Positions 16,980 through 26,306 of a DNA stretch of 64,000 nt are shown here, in pieces. The notes beneath the pieces were generated by a model. The model had not been told where the DNA came from and did not search any database. It saw nothing but the letters and a program-made list of their open reading frames with translations. The stretch is from JASLEW01 sp035544875 (GTDB taxonomy: Bacteria; Acidobacteriota; Thermoanaerobaculia; Multivoradales; UBA5704): positions 1-64,000 of the forward strand of contig DASZZP010000061.1 of assembly GCA_035544875.1 (NCBI GenBank), given 5' to 3'. A program made the position numbers and the translations under genes. Position 1 is the first letter of the stretch; each line of letters opens with the position of its first letter.

Positions 16980-18230
16980 TTACTGTCCGCCGCGGGCCCG
17001 CTGCTCGGCGCGCTTTTCCCGCCAGTACTGCTTCTGCCACAGCTCCACGTTGCGGTTGTGCTCAGAAAGGGTCTCCGCGAACACATGGGTGCCGTCGTTG
17101 CGGCTGACGAAGTAGAGGTAGGGAACGGCGGCCGGCTGGGCGGCGGCCTGCAGGCTGGCGAGGCCCGGCGAGCAGATCGGGCCGGGAGGCAGTCCGGCAT
17201 AGCGATAGGTGTTGTAGGGCGAGTCGACGGCGAGATCCCCGTGGTGGATGGTGCCGTCCCAGCGCCCCAGCTTCCTCAGGGCATAGATGACCGTGGGGTC
17301 GGCGGCGAGGGCCATGTGCCGCAGCAGGCGGTTGCGATAGACGCCGGCGATGAGCGGCCGGTCGGTGGCGACCTTCGCCTCCTTCTCGACGATGCTCGCC
17401 AGGATCACCAGCTGGCGGTGGCTCGCCTCCCGGCCAGCGCCGAGGAGCGGCCGTACTTGGCGATCGAACCGGGCCCGGAAGGTCTTGACCAAGGTGCTCA
17501 CGATCTCCCGTTCGGAAGTGCCGACGCGGAAGCTGTAGGTCTCGGGGAAGAGATAGCCCTCGAGGTCGGGTGCGATCGGATCGAGGTCGCTGACCAGCGA
17601 CAGCAGCGCGGGCGAGCGCATCGCCGCGAGGAGCGCCTCCCGCCGGCCGGCACCGGCGGATGCCAGCTGCTCGGCGGTCTCGTCGAGCGACAGTCCTTCG
17701 ACCAGGGTGACCAGGTGCGAGACCACTTCGCCCCGCACCAGCTTGCGCAGCACCTGCAGCAGGCTCGAAGGGCCGCTGAAGCGGTATTCACCCGCCTGGA
17801 GCGGCGGGTCGTGGAGGACATAGACCAGGTAGGCGCGGGCCAGCCGCGGGTTCTCCAGGACCCCTTCGCTACTCAGCTGGGCGAGGATGCGCGCGGCGGA
17901 AGTGCCCGGCGCCACCTCCACCAGCCGTTCGCTCCGCGCATAGCCCTGGTAGGGACGGGTCAGCGACCAGTAGGTCCAGGCGGCCGCTCCGGCCAGCCCC
18001 AGCAGCGCCAGCAACGAAGCGAGGACCAGCAGACCGCAGCCCCGCCGCCGCCGGCGGCCCTGACGCCTGCCGCGCCGGCCCCCGCCGGCCGCACGTCCGG
18101 CTATGGACGTGCGGCATTCCCCGGAGGGCTCTCCACGGCGCGCCGATTCCCGGCTCTGGCTCGCCTTCGCCCCGCGAGCTTCCTGGGCACTCTGCGTGCC
18201 GGCTGGGCGGGGTGCGGATCGGTCGCGCAA
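16980..18230 (-). CDS. mltG: Endolytic murein transglycosylase MltG
   Basis: 416 residues. It cuts nascent peptidoglycan strands in the periplasm and is thought to set glycan length. After a basic cytoplasmic tail, one membrane helix (about 65-88) leads to a LysM-like region and the YceG domain. Signatures are LEGYLFPETYSF and ASIVEKEAKV with the catalytic Glu near 280, then DPTVIYALR and SPYNTYRYAGLPPGPICSPG. The start is a TTG at 18230 with a strong AAAGGAGAG site six bases upstream; the Arg-rich N-terminal tail is longer than usual. It follows ruvX by 41 bases, a common bacterial pairing. Confidence 0.93.
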   Translation of the reverse strand: MRDRSAPRPAGTQSAQEARGAKASQSRESARRGEPSGECRTSIAGRAAGGGRRGRRQGRRRRRGCGLLVLASLLALLGLAGAAAWTYWSLTRPYQGYARSERLVEVAPGTSAARILAQLSSEGVLENPRLARAYLVYVLHDPPLQAGEYRFSGPSSLLQVLRKLVRGEVVSHLVTLVEGLSLDETAEQLASAGAGRREALLAAMRSPALLSLVSDLDPIAPDLEGYLFPETYSFRVGTSEREIVSTLVKTFRARFDRQVRPLLGAGREASHRQLVILASIVEKEAKVATDRPLIAGVYRNRLLRHMALAADPTVIYALRKLGRWDGTIHHGDLAVDSPYNTYRYAGLPPGPICSPGLASLQAAAQPAAVPYLYFVSRNDGTHVFAETLSEHNRNVELWQKQYWREKRAEQRARGGQ

Positions 18231-18271
18231 ACGCTCTCCTTTCGCCGCCTGTGATTGGCCGTCTTCGTCGG

Positions 18272-18721
18272 CTACCGCCGTTGGCCGCCGTCGGCGGGCT
18301 GGCCGCCGGACCGGCCGCCGCGGTCGAGCTCTTCCTGGAGCAGGATCTGCGCCGCGGTGGCGTCGATGCGCGCCGGATCGCGGCGCACGTCGACGCCGGC
18401 GCGCTGCAGCAGCTCGCGCGCCGCGACGCTGGTCAGGGCCTCGCCGACCAGCGTCAAGGGGAGCGCCGTCGCCGCGGCGAGCCGCTCCCCGAAGCGCCGC
18501 ACCCGCGCCGCGGCCGGGCCGCGCGAGCCGTCGAGGCCGACGGGTTCACCCAGGACCAGCCGCTCGACCCCCTCGCGGCGTACGATCTCGGCGATCTCGC
18601 GCAACGCCGCACGGTCGTTGCGGCGCTCCAGGGTGCGCAGTGGCACGGCCAGCCGCCCCTCCGGATCGGAGATTGCGAGGCCGATCCGTTTTTCGCCGAA
18701 ATCGATGCCCAGGGCGCGCAT
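18272..18721 (-). CDS. ruvX: RuvX/YqgF-family nuclease (pre-16S rRNA processing / Holliday junction resolvase-like)
   Basis: 149 residues with an RNase-H-like fold. It starts MRALGIDFGEKRIGLAISD, with the first catalytic Asp, and ends with the family motif DATAAQILLQEELD. The family matures the 5' end of 16S rRNA and was first described as a putative resolvase. The middle motif, usually DERLT, reads VGEALTS: the Asp is Gly while the Glu is kept, so one acidic position differs. A possible -10 (TACAAT) is upstream. It is probably co-transcribed with mltG. Confidence 0.9.
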   Translation of the reverse strand: MRALGIDFGEKRIGLAISDPEGRLAVPLRTLERRNDRAALREIAEIVRREGVERLVLGEPVGLDGSRGPAAARVRRFGERLAAATALPLTLVGEALTSVAARELLQRAGVDVRRDPARIDATAAQILLQEELDRGGRSGGQPADGGQRR

Positions 18722-18765
18722 GCTCTGCTCGACCGGCTCCCTCCCACCGGATACCGCCGCGCGGC

Positions 18766-18771
18766 ATTGTA
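18766..18771 (-). promoter_or_regulatory. Possible -10 box of the ruvX-mltG operon
   Basis: TACAAT read on the minus strand, about 45 bases before the ruvX start; no good -35 partner was seen. The 421-base gap 18722-19142 contains this site, then featureless GC-rich sequence to about 18912, then copy B of the dispersed element. Confidence 0.3.
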
Positions 18772-18912
18772 CAGTCGGCTGGCCGCGGCGCCCGCGGCGG
18801 TGCTAGCATCCGTGGCTCGTGGCTCGGCGCAGGCTGGGCGAGGCGGACCGCCGATCCGCGGCCGCCGCCACGACTCTGGATGCGGAGCCGCGCTCTCGCG
18901 TACAGTCCTAGG

Positions 18913-19110
18913 ACGAACTTTGCTTCGTGCGCCAGGGGAGGGGGCGTCCCCTTCCCCCCCCGGCGCCGCCGGGAAGGGACCCGGCGGCTTCCGGCAACCG
19001 GGAAGGGGACTCGCGGGGGTTGCGGGGGGCGATCCGATCGATGCTTCGAGCAGGCCTCGACCGCCACATCGCAGCGCCGTTTCATCACCTCCGGATCGGC
19101 ACCGCCGGTG
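18913..19110 (+). repeat. Dispersed element, copy B (long form)
   Basis: About 198 bp, nearly identical to copy A at 14588 across its whole length and in the same orientation. It ends about 30 bases before the thiolase start codon, so it would form part of the 5' leader or promoter region of that gene. The right end has the shared ATCGGCACCGCCGGTG boundary. Confidence 0.9.
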
Positions 19111-19142
19111 AGACCTAAGAAGGAGGATAGGAGAGGTTCTTC

Positions 19143-20333
19143 ATGGACGACGTCGTCATCCTGAGTGCGGTGCGCACGCCGATCGGCGCCTTCCAGGGGG
19201 CGCTCTCGGCGCTGCCGGCGCATGCCCTGGGAGCGCGCGCCCTCGGGGCGGCGATCAGCCGCGCCGGCGCCGCGCCGGAAGCGATCGAACAGGTCAACAT
19301 GGGATGCGTCCTTACCGCGGGCCAGGGGCAGGCCCCCGCCCGGCAGGCGGCGCTCGGGGCCGGCTGTCCTGCCGCCACCGGCGCCGTCACCCTCAACAAG
19401 GTCTGCGGCTCGGGCATGCGGGCGGTGATGATCGCCGCCAACGACCTGCGCTGCGGCGACTACCGGCTGGTGGCGGCAGGCGGCATGGAGAGCATGAGCC
19501 AGGCCCCCTACCTCGCCGCCGGGGTGCGGGACGGGCTGCGCTTGGGGCACGGCAAGCTGATCGACTCGACGATTCACGACGGACTGTGGGACCCGTACAA
19601 CGACCTTCACATGGGGAGCTGCGCCGAGCTCTGCGCCGCCGAGTACAAGATCAGCCGCGAGGAGCAGGACGCCTTCGCGCTCGAGAGCTACCGGCGCGCC
19701 CGCGCCGCCGCCGAGCAGGGGCATTTCGCGCCCGAGATCGTGCCGGTCGAGGTGCCGCAGAAGAAGGGTCCGGCGCCTCCGGTCCTAACCGTCGAGCGCG
19801 ATGAAGAGCCTTTCAAGGTCGACCTCGGCCGTATCTCCTCGCTGCGCCCGGCCTTTCAAAAGGACGGCACGGTCACCGCCGGCAACGCCAGCAAGATCAA
19901 TGACGGCGCCGCGGCGCTGGTGTTGACCACCGCCGCCGAGGCGGCGCGGCGCGGACACAAGCCGCTGGCGCGCATCGTCGCCCACTCCTCGCTGGCGCAG
20001 AAGCCGGAGTGGTTCACCACCGCGCCGCTCGGCGCCGCCCGCCTGGTGCTCGAGCGGGCCGGCCTTGCCGCTGCGGACATCGATCTGTGGGAGGTCAACG
20101 AGGCGTTCGCCGTGGTCGCGCTGGCCTTCATCCGCGAGCTCGGTCTCGCCGCCGAGCGGGTCAACCCGCGCGGCGGCGCGGTGGCGCTCGGGCACCCGAT
20201 CGGATCGTCGGGGGCGCGCATCCTGGTCACCCTGCTGCACGCGCTGCGCGCGACCGGCGGCCGGCTCGGCTGCGCCGCGATCTGCATCGGCGGCGGCGAA
20301 GCTACCGCCATGGTTATCGAGCGCATAGACTAG
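19143..20333 (+). CDS. Thiolase, acetyl-CoA C-acetyltransferase type
   Basis: 396 residues. It condenses or cleaves acyl-CoA with acetyl-CoA in the cytoplasm. The acyl-accepting cysteine is in NKVCGSGM (Cys88), the histidine in GGAVALGHPIGSSGARI, and the second cysteine in CAAICIGGGEA; NEAFAVVALAF is also present. Length and motifs match biosynthetic/degradative thiolase II (AtoB/PhaA/ThlA). AAGGAGGAT lies upstream of ATG 19143. lptD starts 8 bases after its stop, so the two are probably co-transcribed although functionally unrelated. It may serve the acyl-CoA breakdown genes at 32610-39110, but that is inference. Confidence 0.93.
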   Translation: MDDVVILSAVRTPIGAFQGALSALPAHALGARALGAAISRAGAAPEAIEQVNMGCVLTAGQGQAPARQAALGAGCPAATGAVTLNKVCGSGMRAVMIAANDLRCGDYRLVAAGGMESMSQAPYLAAGVRDGLRLGHGKLIDSTIHDGLWDPYNDLHMGSCAELCAAEYKISREEQDAFALESYRRARAAAEQGHFAPEIVPVEVPQKKGPAPPVLTVERDEEPFKVDLGRISSLRPAFQKDGTVTAGNASKINDGAAALVLTTAAEAARRGHKPLARIVAHSSLAQKPEWFTTAPLGAARLVLERAGLAAADIDLWEVNEAFAVVALAFIRELGLAAERVNPRGGAVALGHPIGSSGARILVTLLHALRATGGRLGCAAICIGGGEATAMVIERID

Positions 20334-20341
20334 CGTCGCTC

Positions 20342-23089
20342 ATGGCCGACCCGCGCCGCCTCCTTGCCGGCATCGTCCGGGCTTTTGCCCTGCTCGCCGC
20401 CTTGACCTTGCCGGCGCTCGCTCCGGCCATGGCTCAAAACACTCAAAACACTCAGAGCGCCCCTAGCGCCCAGAATGACCAGAGCGCTCCGACCGCCCAG
20501 ACGACCGGGCAAGGGCCTGCGGCATCCGGCGCCGCTGCCGCCACGCCGGTGGCCGCCGGGGAGGGCACACCCCCGGTCGTGCCGGTACCCGTCGCGGAGG
20601 GGACCGCGGCTGCCTCGCCGGTGGGTGAGGAAGGCACTCCCCCGACCGCGCCGGCGCCCGCCGGCGGCAGTCCCCCGCCGCCGGCGACCGCGAGCGCCGC
20701 GGGCGCTTCCGGCGGCGCGCCGCAGGGCGGGATCGGCCCCTCTCCCGCCGCGCCGCCGCCTGCGCCGCCGCCGCAGGGGATCCCGCTGCCGGGCGGAAAG
20801 CGCAAGGGAGCGGCCGCGGCGCCCGGGGCGGCAGCCGCGCCCGGCAAACCGGCGCCGCCCGCCGGCCCGCCGGGGGCAGGACCCGGCCGCATGAATTTCG
20901 AGCTCAAGTTTCCGCCCGACCGGTCGGGCCACGGGCGCGGCAGCGCGGCGGGCAGCGCCGTCACCTTCGACTACAAGCGCGAAGACTACGCGGTCCTGGT
21001 CGGCGCCGTGCAGCTGCGTTATCAGGACATGGAGCTGCAGGCCGATCGGGCCGAGATCGACCTCCGCGCCATGCAGGCCACCGCCCAGGGCAACGTCATC
21101 CTCGACCAGGGTCCCAAGCGGCTGACCGGCACCAGCATGACTCTCGACCTCGACAGCAAGACCGGCAAGATCTACGAGGCGACCGCCTACGTCGCCCCCG
21201 ACTACTTCTTCACAGGCGCCGAGATCGACAAGACCGGCGAGAACACCTATACGGTCTTCGACGGCCTATTCACCTCGTGCGCCCAGACCGTTCCCGACTG
21301 GAGCTTCCGCCTGCACCGGGCGGAAGTCGAGGTCGAGGGCTTCGCCCACATCCACCAGGCCACCCTGCGGGTCAAGGAGCTGCCGGTTTTCTACACCCCC
21401 TACCTGCTCTGGCCGGTCAAGCAAGACCGCGCCTCGGGATTCCTCGTCCCCACGATCCGCTATACGCGCCTGCGCGGCGCCGCCATCGGCTTGGCCTACT
21501 TCCAGACCCTGGGCCCGAGCTACGACACTACGATCCACGTCGATCCCTACACCCGCGGCTTCGTCGGCCTGGGCGACGAGTTCCGCTACCAGCCGACCGA
21601 GAAGACCTCGGGCGACATCGTCGGCTACGGGCTGCGCGACCCGGTGCTCAACGACAAGGTCCGCTGGAAAGTCGAGGCCCAGCACGACACCGAAGACCTG
21701 TTCGGCAGCATGCGCGCCGTGGTGCACTACCAGCGCTTCTCGGATTTCAACTTCCTGCGCGACTTCGAGCGCGACTTCGACCGCAGCACCTTGCGCTTTT
21801 TCGACAGCCGCGCCTTCGTCAGCGGCAACTGGGGTCCCAACCTGGTCAACTTCCTGTTGCAGGACCGCCAGACCTTCCAGGACGACGGCACCGGCACCGG
21901 CACGTTCGTCAAATCGGACGAGCTGCGCCGCCTGCCCGAGATCGAATACCGGCTGCGCTCGATCAAGATCGGCCCGACGCCGCTCTACGCCCAGCTCCAG
22001 AGCACGCTCGACTACCTTGACCTCAACCGGCTCAACTCCTACCGCGGCACCTACGGGCGCTTCGACGCCTTTCCGCAGCTCACCTTGCCCATCCGCGCCT
22101 TCCCCTGGCTGTCGCTGTCGATCGGCGGCGGCGAGCGTTTCACCTACTACAGCAAGAGCTTGGTCACTCCGAGCGCGGCGCCGCCGCCCGCGCCGGCGCC
22201 CACTCTGACCCTGACCGGCGGCAACCTCTTCCGCGCCCTGCCGTTCGGCGAAGCGGAGATCGTAGGGCCGTCGTTTTCCAAGATCTTCAGCGCCAAGATC
22301 GGCGACTACGCCAAGTTCAAGCACGTCGTCGAGCCGCGGATCATCTACAACTACCTGGGCCAGTACAACGACGCCGACCGGGTGCCGCTGTTCGACGAGG
22401 TGGACGTGGCGCAGCCGCTCACCGCGGTGAGCCGAGGCTTCGCCAACCGCTCGACGAACGCGGCGCGGATCGCTCTCGACAACCGGCTGCTCGGCAAGCC
22501 CGACCAGGAGAACGCGAGCGCGCGCGAGATCCTCTTCTTCGAGATCGCCCGCACCGTGAGCTTCGACCCCAAGCAGCCGCTCGAGGAGTCGGCGAGCGAC
22601 CCGCTGAAGAAATCCGAGACCGGCCCGCTCGATTTCACGCTGCGCTTCAACCCCGGGGTCCGCACCAGCATCCAGGCCGAGGCGCTCTACAGCACCTTCT
22701 TCGGCGGCCTCGAGTCGACCTCGCTCTCGGGCAACGTCGGCTTCGCCGCCAACGACTTCGTAGGTCTGACGTGGTTCACCAATTACCAGCCCGACGTCAG
22801 CGGCCAGCAGACGGTTTCCGACCAGGTCCGCTTCAACACCTCGCTCAATCTGTTCGACAACCGCGTGGCGGTGCAGGCGCTAATCGGCTACGACGTCAAG
22901 AGCCACCTGCTGCAGCAGCAGTTCTACTCGCTCAACTACAACGCGCAGTGCTACGGCTTGCGCCTCGAGCTGCGGCAGTTCAGCCCGCGGGTCGGACCGC
23001 GCAACACCGACATCCGCCTCTCGCTCTCGCTCAAGAACGTCGGCACGCTGTTCGACATCAACAGCCGCAGCACGGTGACGGCGCCGTGA
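20342..23089 (+). CDS. lptD: LptD-family outer-membrane LPS assembly protein
   Basis: 915 residues from ATG 20342. Signal peptide (about 1-27, ending APAMAQ), a long low-complexity Pro/Ala/Gly region (about 30-180), an OstA/LptA-like domain (MELQADRAEIDLRAMQATAQ, GNVILDQGPKRLTG), then a large beta-barrel. The conserved LptD segment is clear: FTSCAQTVPDWSFRL, LPVFYTPYLLWPVK, RASGFLVPTIRYTRLRG. LptD inserts lipopolysaccharide into the outer leaflet, so the organism probably makes LPS or a similar glycolipid. Few cysteines are seen, so the E. coli disulfide scheme may not apply. The nucleotide-sugar genes downstream on the same strand fit an LPS role. Confidence 0.9.
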   Translation: MADPRRLLAGIVRAFALLAALTLPALAPAMAQNTQNTQSAPSAQNDQSAPTAQTTGQGPAASGAAAATPVAAGEGTPPVVPVPVAEGTAAASPVGEEGTPPTAPAPAGGSPPPPATASAAGASGGAPQGGIGPSPAAPPPAPPPQGIPLPGGKRKGAAAAPGAAAAPGKPAPPAGPPGAGPGRMNFELKFPPDRSGHGRGSAAGSAVTFDYKREDYAVLVGAVQLRYQDMELQADRAEIDLRAMQATAQGNVILDQGPKRLTGTSMTLDLDSKTGKIYEATAYVAPDYFFTGAEIDKTGENTYTVFDGLFTSCAQTVPDWSFRLHRAEVEVEGFAHIHQATLRVKELPVFYTPYLLWPVKQDRASGFLVPTIRYTRLRGAAIGLAYFQTLGPSYDTTIHVDPYTRGFVGLGDEFRYQPTEKTSGDIVGYGLRDPVLNDKVRWKVEAQHDTEDLFGSMRAVVHYQRFSDFNFLRDFERDFDRSTLRFFDSRAFVSGNWGPNLVNFLLQDRQTFQDDGTGTGTFVKSDELRRLPEIEYRLRSIKIGPTPLYAQLQSTLDYLDLNRLNSYRGTYGRFDAFPQLTLPIRAFPWLSLSIGGGERFTYYSKSLVTPSAAPPPAPAPTLTLTGGNLFRALPFGEAEIVGPSFSKIFSAKIGDYAKFKHVVEPRIIYNYLGQYNDADRVPLFDEVDVAQPLTAVSRGFANRSTNAARIALDNRLLGKPDQENASAREILFFEIARTVSFDPKQPLEESASDPLKKSETGPLDFTLRFNPGVRTSIQAEALYSTFFGGLESTSLSGNVGFAANDFVGLTWFTNYQPDVSGQQTVSDQVRFNTSLNLFDNRVAVQALIGYDVKSHLLQQQFYSLNYNAQCYGLRLELRQFSPRVGPRNTDIRLSLSLKNVGTLFDINSRSTVTAP

Positions 23090-23199
23090 GCCGCCGCGGG
23101 CCCAGCGCGCGGCCGGCGGGCCGCGGAGCCCTGCCCAGGCGACCCCCGCGACCTGGGCAGTCCAAGCGAACGCCAGGCGGCGGCGAAGGGCCCCCGCCG

Positions 23200-24267
23200 A
23201 TGAAGGGGTTGATCCTCTCCGGCGGCAAGGGCACCCGCCTGCGCCCGCTCACTTACACCTCGGCCAAGCAGCTGGTGCCGGTTGCCAACAAGCCGGTCCT
23301 CTTCTACGCCATCGAGTCGATCGTGGCGGCGGGAATTCGCGACATCGGCATCATCGTCGGCGAGACCCGCGACGAGATCAAGGCCGCGGTCGGCGACGGC
23401 TCGCGCTTCGGCGCCTCTGTGACCTACATCGAGCAGGACGCGCCGCGCGGCCTGGCGCACGCCGTGCTGATCGCCGAGCCGTTTCTGCGCGACTCCCATT
23501 TCGTCATGTATCTCGGCGACAACCTGATCGCCGGCGGCATCACCGGACTGGTCGACGAGTTCCGTAGCCTGGGCTGCAACTCCGAGATCCTGCTCGCCGA
23601 AGTGCCCAATCCCGAGCAGTTCGGGGTCGCCGAGCTGACCGCCGAAGGCAAGGTTCGCCGGCTGGTCGAGAAGCCGCCCAAGCCGCGCAGCAACCTGGCG
23701 CTGGTCGGCGTCTACATGTTCGATTCGTCGATCTTCGACTCGGTGCGCCGCATCAAGCCTTCGGCGCGCGGCGAGCTCGAGATCACCGATGCCATCCAGG
23801 ACCTGATCGACCGCGGCAAGGACGTCCATCCGCATCTGGTGCGCGGCTGGTGGAAAGACACCGGCAAGCTCGAGGACATGCTCGAGGCCAACCGCATCGT
23901 GCTCGAAGGGCTGGAGACGCGCCGCGGCGGGGAGGTCGGCAACGGCAGCCGGATCGAGGGGCGGGTCGAGCTCGGCGCCGGCGTCGAGCTGATCGATTCG
24001 CTGGTGCGCGGACCGGTGGTGATCGGCGACGGCGCCCGCCTGGAGAGCGCCTTCGTCGGTCCCTACACCTCGATCGGCGAGCGCTGCACCCTGGTGTGCT
24101 GCGAGATCGAGAACTCGATCATCCTCGCCGACAGCGTGATCCGCGACATCCCGCTGCGCATCGACGGCTCGCTCATCGGCCGCAACGTCCGCATCGTCAA
24201 GACCGACTTCAAGCCCAAGGCCTACCGCTTCATGGTCGGCGACAACTCCGAAGTCGGCGTCACCTGA
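23200..24267 (+). CDS. Glucose-1-phosphate thymidylyltransferase, long (StrD-like) form
   Basis: 355 residues. It makes dTDP-glucose (or a related NDP-sugar) from sugar-1-phosphate and NTP. The N-terminal nucleotidyltransferase motif is LSGGKGTRLRPLTYTSAKQL, with MYLGDNLIAGG and VEKPPKPRSNLALVGVYMF. The C-terminal third has left-handed beta-helix hexapeptides (VVIGDGARLESAFVGPYTSI), which the short RmlA lacks. ATG 23200 was chosen because the sugar-binding motif begins at once; the frame is open far upstream inside lptD. First enzyme of a nucleotide-sugar block; rmlB and rmlC are not in the window. Confidence 0.9.
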   Translation: MKGLILSGGKGTRLRPLTYTSAKQLVPVANKPVLFYAIESIVAAGIRDIGIIVGETRDEIKAAVGDGSRFGASVTYIEQDAPRGLAHAVLIAEPFLRDSHFVMYLGDNLIAGGITGLVDEFRSLGCNSEILLAEVPNPEQFGVAELTAEGKVRRLVEKPPKPRSNLALVGVYMFDSSIFDSVRRIKPSARGELEITDAIQDLIDRGKDVHPHLVRGWWKDTGKLEDMLEANRIVLEGLETRRGGEVGNGSRIEGRVELGAGVELIDSLVRGPVVIGDGARLESAFVGPYTSIGERCTLVCCEIENSIILADSVIRDIPLRIDGSLIGRNVRIVKTDFKPKAYRFMVGDNSEVGVT

Positions 24268-24361
24268 AAAACGCGGCTCCCCGCCATGCGCGCCTGCAGG
24301 AGGTCTCATCCCGGGTGCCCGAGAGCGCGGGATCGGCTGGCCGCCGGGAGCTGAGGAGCTG

Positions 24362-25237
24362 ATGCGGACGCTGGTTTTGGGCGGCAGCGGGATGCTGGGG
24401 CGGGCGGTCGTGGCCGAGGCGCGGCGGCGGGGTTGGGCGGCGCTCGGGTTGTCGCGCGAGCAGGGGGACGTGCGCGACGGCGGGCGGATGCGCTACTGGA
24501 TGGAAGCCTTTCGGCCCGAGGTGGCGGTCAACTGCGCCGCCTTCACCCGCGTCGATGCCTGCGAGAGCGCGCGCGAGCAGGCGATTGCGGTCAACGGCGA
24601 GGCGGTGGGCGAAGTGGTGCGGGCGGCGGCGCGGGCGGGGGCGCGGCTGGTGCACGTGTCGACCGACTATGTCTTTGACGGCGAGGCGCGGCTGCCCTAC
24701 CGCGAGGAGGCGCCGACCGGGCCGCGGTCGGTCTACGGGCAGAGCAAGCTCGATGGAGAGCGGCGGGCGCTGGCGGCGCGCGACAGCCTGGTGGTGCGGA
24801 CGAGCTGGCTGTTCGGGCCGGGCGGACCCAACTTCGTCGCCACCATCGTCGGGCTGATCGAGCGCGGTACGCGGCCGCTGCGGGTGGTCGACGACCAGGT
24901 CGGCGCCCCGACCTACACGCCTTTTCTGGCGCGGGCGCTGCTCGACCTGGCGCGGCTCGGGGCAAGAGGCGTGGTCCACTACCGCAACGGCGGGCCGGTC
25001 TCCTGGTACGCTTTCGCCGCCGCGATCGCGCGCCTGTGGGCATCCGGCCCGAGAGAACCGGCGGGGAGCGTGGAGGTGGTGCCGGTAAAGAGCACGGAAT
25101 ACCCTCGTCCCGCGCCGCGCCCCGCCTATTCGGTGCTCGACGTGGAGCGCTGCGAGCTCCTTCTCGGCAGGCCGGTCGAGCCCTGGGAGTGGGGGCTGGC
25201 GGAGTACCTTTCCGGCCTGCGAGCCGGGAGAGGCTAG
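24362..25237 (+). CDS. rmlD: dTDP-4-dehydrorhamnose reductase
   Basis: 291-residue extended short-chain dehydrogenase. It reduces dTDP-4-keto-L-rhamnose with NAD(P)H. Glycine-rich loop GGSGMLGRAV near the N-terminus, NCAAFTRVDACE, the active-site stretch STDYVFDGEA and catalytic YGQSKLDGE (YxxxK) are present, with VVRTSWLFGPGGPNF following. GAGGAG lies 3 bases before ATG 24362. It follows the thymidylyltransferase by 94 bases, supporting a dTDP-deoxysugar product for the cell surface. Confidence 0.9.
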   Translation: MRTLVLGGSGMLGRAVVAEARRRGWAALGLSREQGDVRDGGRMRYWMEAFRPEVAVNCAAFTRVDACESAREQAIAVNGEAVGEVVRAAARAGARLVHVSTDYVFDGEARLPYREEAPTGPRSVYGQSKLDGERRALAARDSLVVRTSWLFGPGGPNFVATIVGLIERGTRPLRVVDDQVGAPTYTPFLARALLDLARLGARGVVHYRNGGPVSWYAFAAAIARLWASGPREPAGSVEVVPVKSTEYPRPAPRPAYSVLDVERCELLLGRPVEPWEWGLAEYLSGLRAGRG

Positions 25238-25300
25238 TCGATCGATCGCAGTGGCGGCAGCAACCGGACACGACGTTCGGTTGGGGAAAGGGAGGAGTCG

Positions 25301-26281
25301 ATGAGGGCTTTGATCACCGGAGTCACGGGCTTCGCCGGCTCGCACCTGGCGGAGCTCCTGTTGGCCGAGCAGCCGGAGGTCGAGCTGTTCGGCACGTTTC
25401 GCTGGCGCAGCCGGATGGACAACGTGGAGCACTTCAGGGACAAGATCCAGCTGCTCGAAGCGGACCTGCGCGACTTCAGCTCGGTCTACCGCGCCCTCGC
25501 CCGCTCGCGTCCCGATTTCATCTTCCACCTGGCGGCGCAGAGCTTCGTGCCGGCGAGCTGGACGGCGCCGAGCGAGACGCTGACCACCAACATCACCGGC
25601 CAGGTCAACCTGTTCGAAGCGATCCGCGCCCTGGAGCTCGATCCGGTGGTGCAGATCGCCTGCTCCTCCGAGCAGTACGGCCTGGTGCATCCGGAAGAGA
25701 CGCCGATCAAGGAGACCAACCCGCTGCGCCCCCTGTCGTCGTATGCGGTCTCCAAGGTGGCGCAGGACCTCCTGGGTTATCAGTACTTCCAGAGCTACGG
25801 CATGCGCGTCATTCGCACCCGCGGCTTCAACCACACCGGGCCGCGGCGCGGCCAGGTCTTCGTCACCTCCAACTTCTGCTCGCAGGTGGCGGCGATCGAG
25901 CTCGGGCTCCAGCAGCCGATCATCAAGGTCGGCAACACCGAGGCGATCCGCGACTTCACCGACGTGCGCGACATGGTCCGCGCCTACTGGCTGGCGGTCA
26001 CTCGCGCCCGGCCGGGGGAGGTCTACAACATCGCGACCGGCAAGGGTATCCGCATTCGGGAGATGCTCGAGCAGGTGCTCGCGCTCTCCAAGGTCGAGGT
26101 CAAGGTGGAGGTCGATCCCGACCGCCTCCGCCCCTCGGACGTCGAGATCCTGATCGGCGACAGCGAAAGGTTCCGCGCCGACACCGGCTGGGAACCGCGC
26201 ATCTCGTTCGAGCAGACGCTGCGCGACCTGCTGGGATACTGGCGGGAGACTCTGGCCCACCGCCAGCGGTTGGCACGCTAG
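25301..26281 (+). CDS. GDP-mannose 4,6-dehydratase/reductase-like NAD-dependent epimerase
   Basis: 326-residue extended SDR. NAD-binding GVTGFAGSHLAELL, FHLAAQSFVPASW, SSEQYGLVHPEETPI and catalytic YAVSKVAQD are visible, followed by RTRGFNHTGPRRG and DFTDVRDMVRAYW. The sequence style (NHTGPRRG, EQYG) matches the GDP-mannose 4,6-dehydratase/GDP-4-keto-6-deoxymannose reductase group; which of the two it performs cannot be read from sequence alone. GGGAGGAG precedes ATG 25301. It sits in the nucleotide-sugar run, next to another SDR. Confidence 0.85.
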   Translation: MRALITGVTGFAGSHLAELLLAEQPEVELFGTFRWRSRMDNVEHFRDKIQLLEADLRDFSSVYRALARSRPDFIFHLAAQSFVPASWTAPSETLTTNITGQVNLFEAIRALELDPVVQIACSSEQYGLVHPEETPIKETNPLRPLSSYAVSKVAQDLLGYQYFQSYGMRVIRTRGFNHTGPRRGQVFVTSNFCSQVAAIELGLQQPIIKVGNTEAIRDFTDVRDMVRAYWLAVTRARPGEVYNIATGKGIRIREMLEQVLALSKVEVKVEVDPDRLRPSDVEILIGDSERFRADTGWEPRISFEQTLRDLLGYWRETLAHRQRLAR

Positions 26282-26306
26282 AGAGCGTGGCCGGCCCTTT
26301 CCGCTC

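Noticed and set aside
22771..23199. Extended thymidylyltransferase start inside lptD
   Set aside because: The conserved nucleotidyltransferase motif begins directly at ATG 23200; the upstream part is a shadow of lptD.
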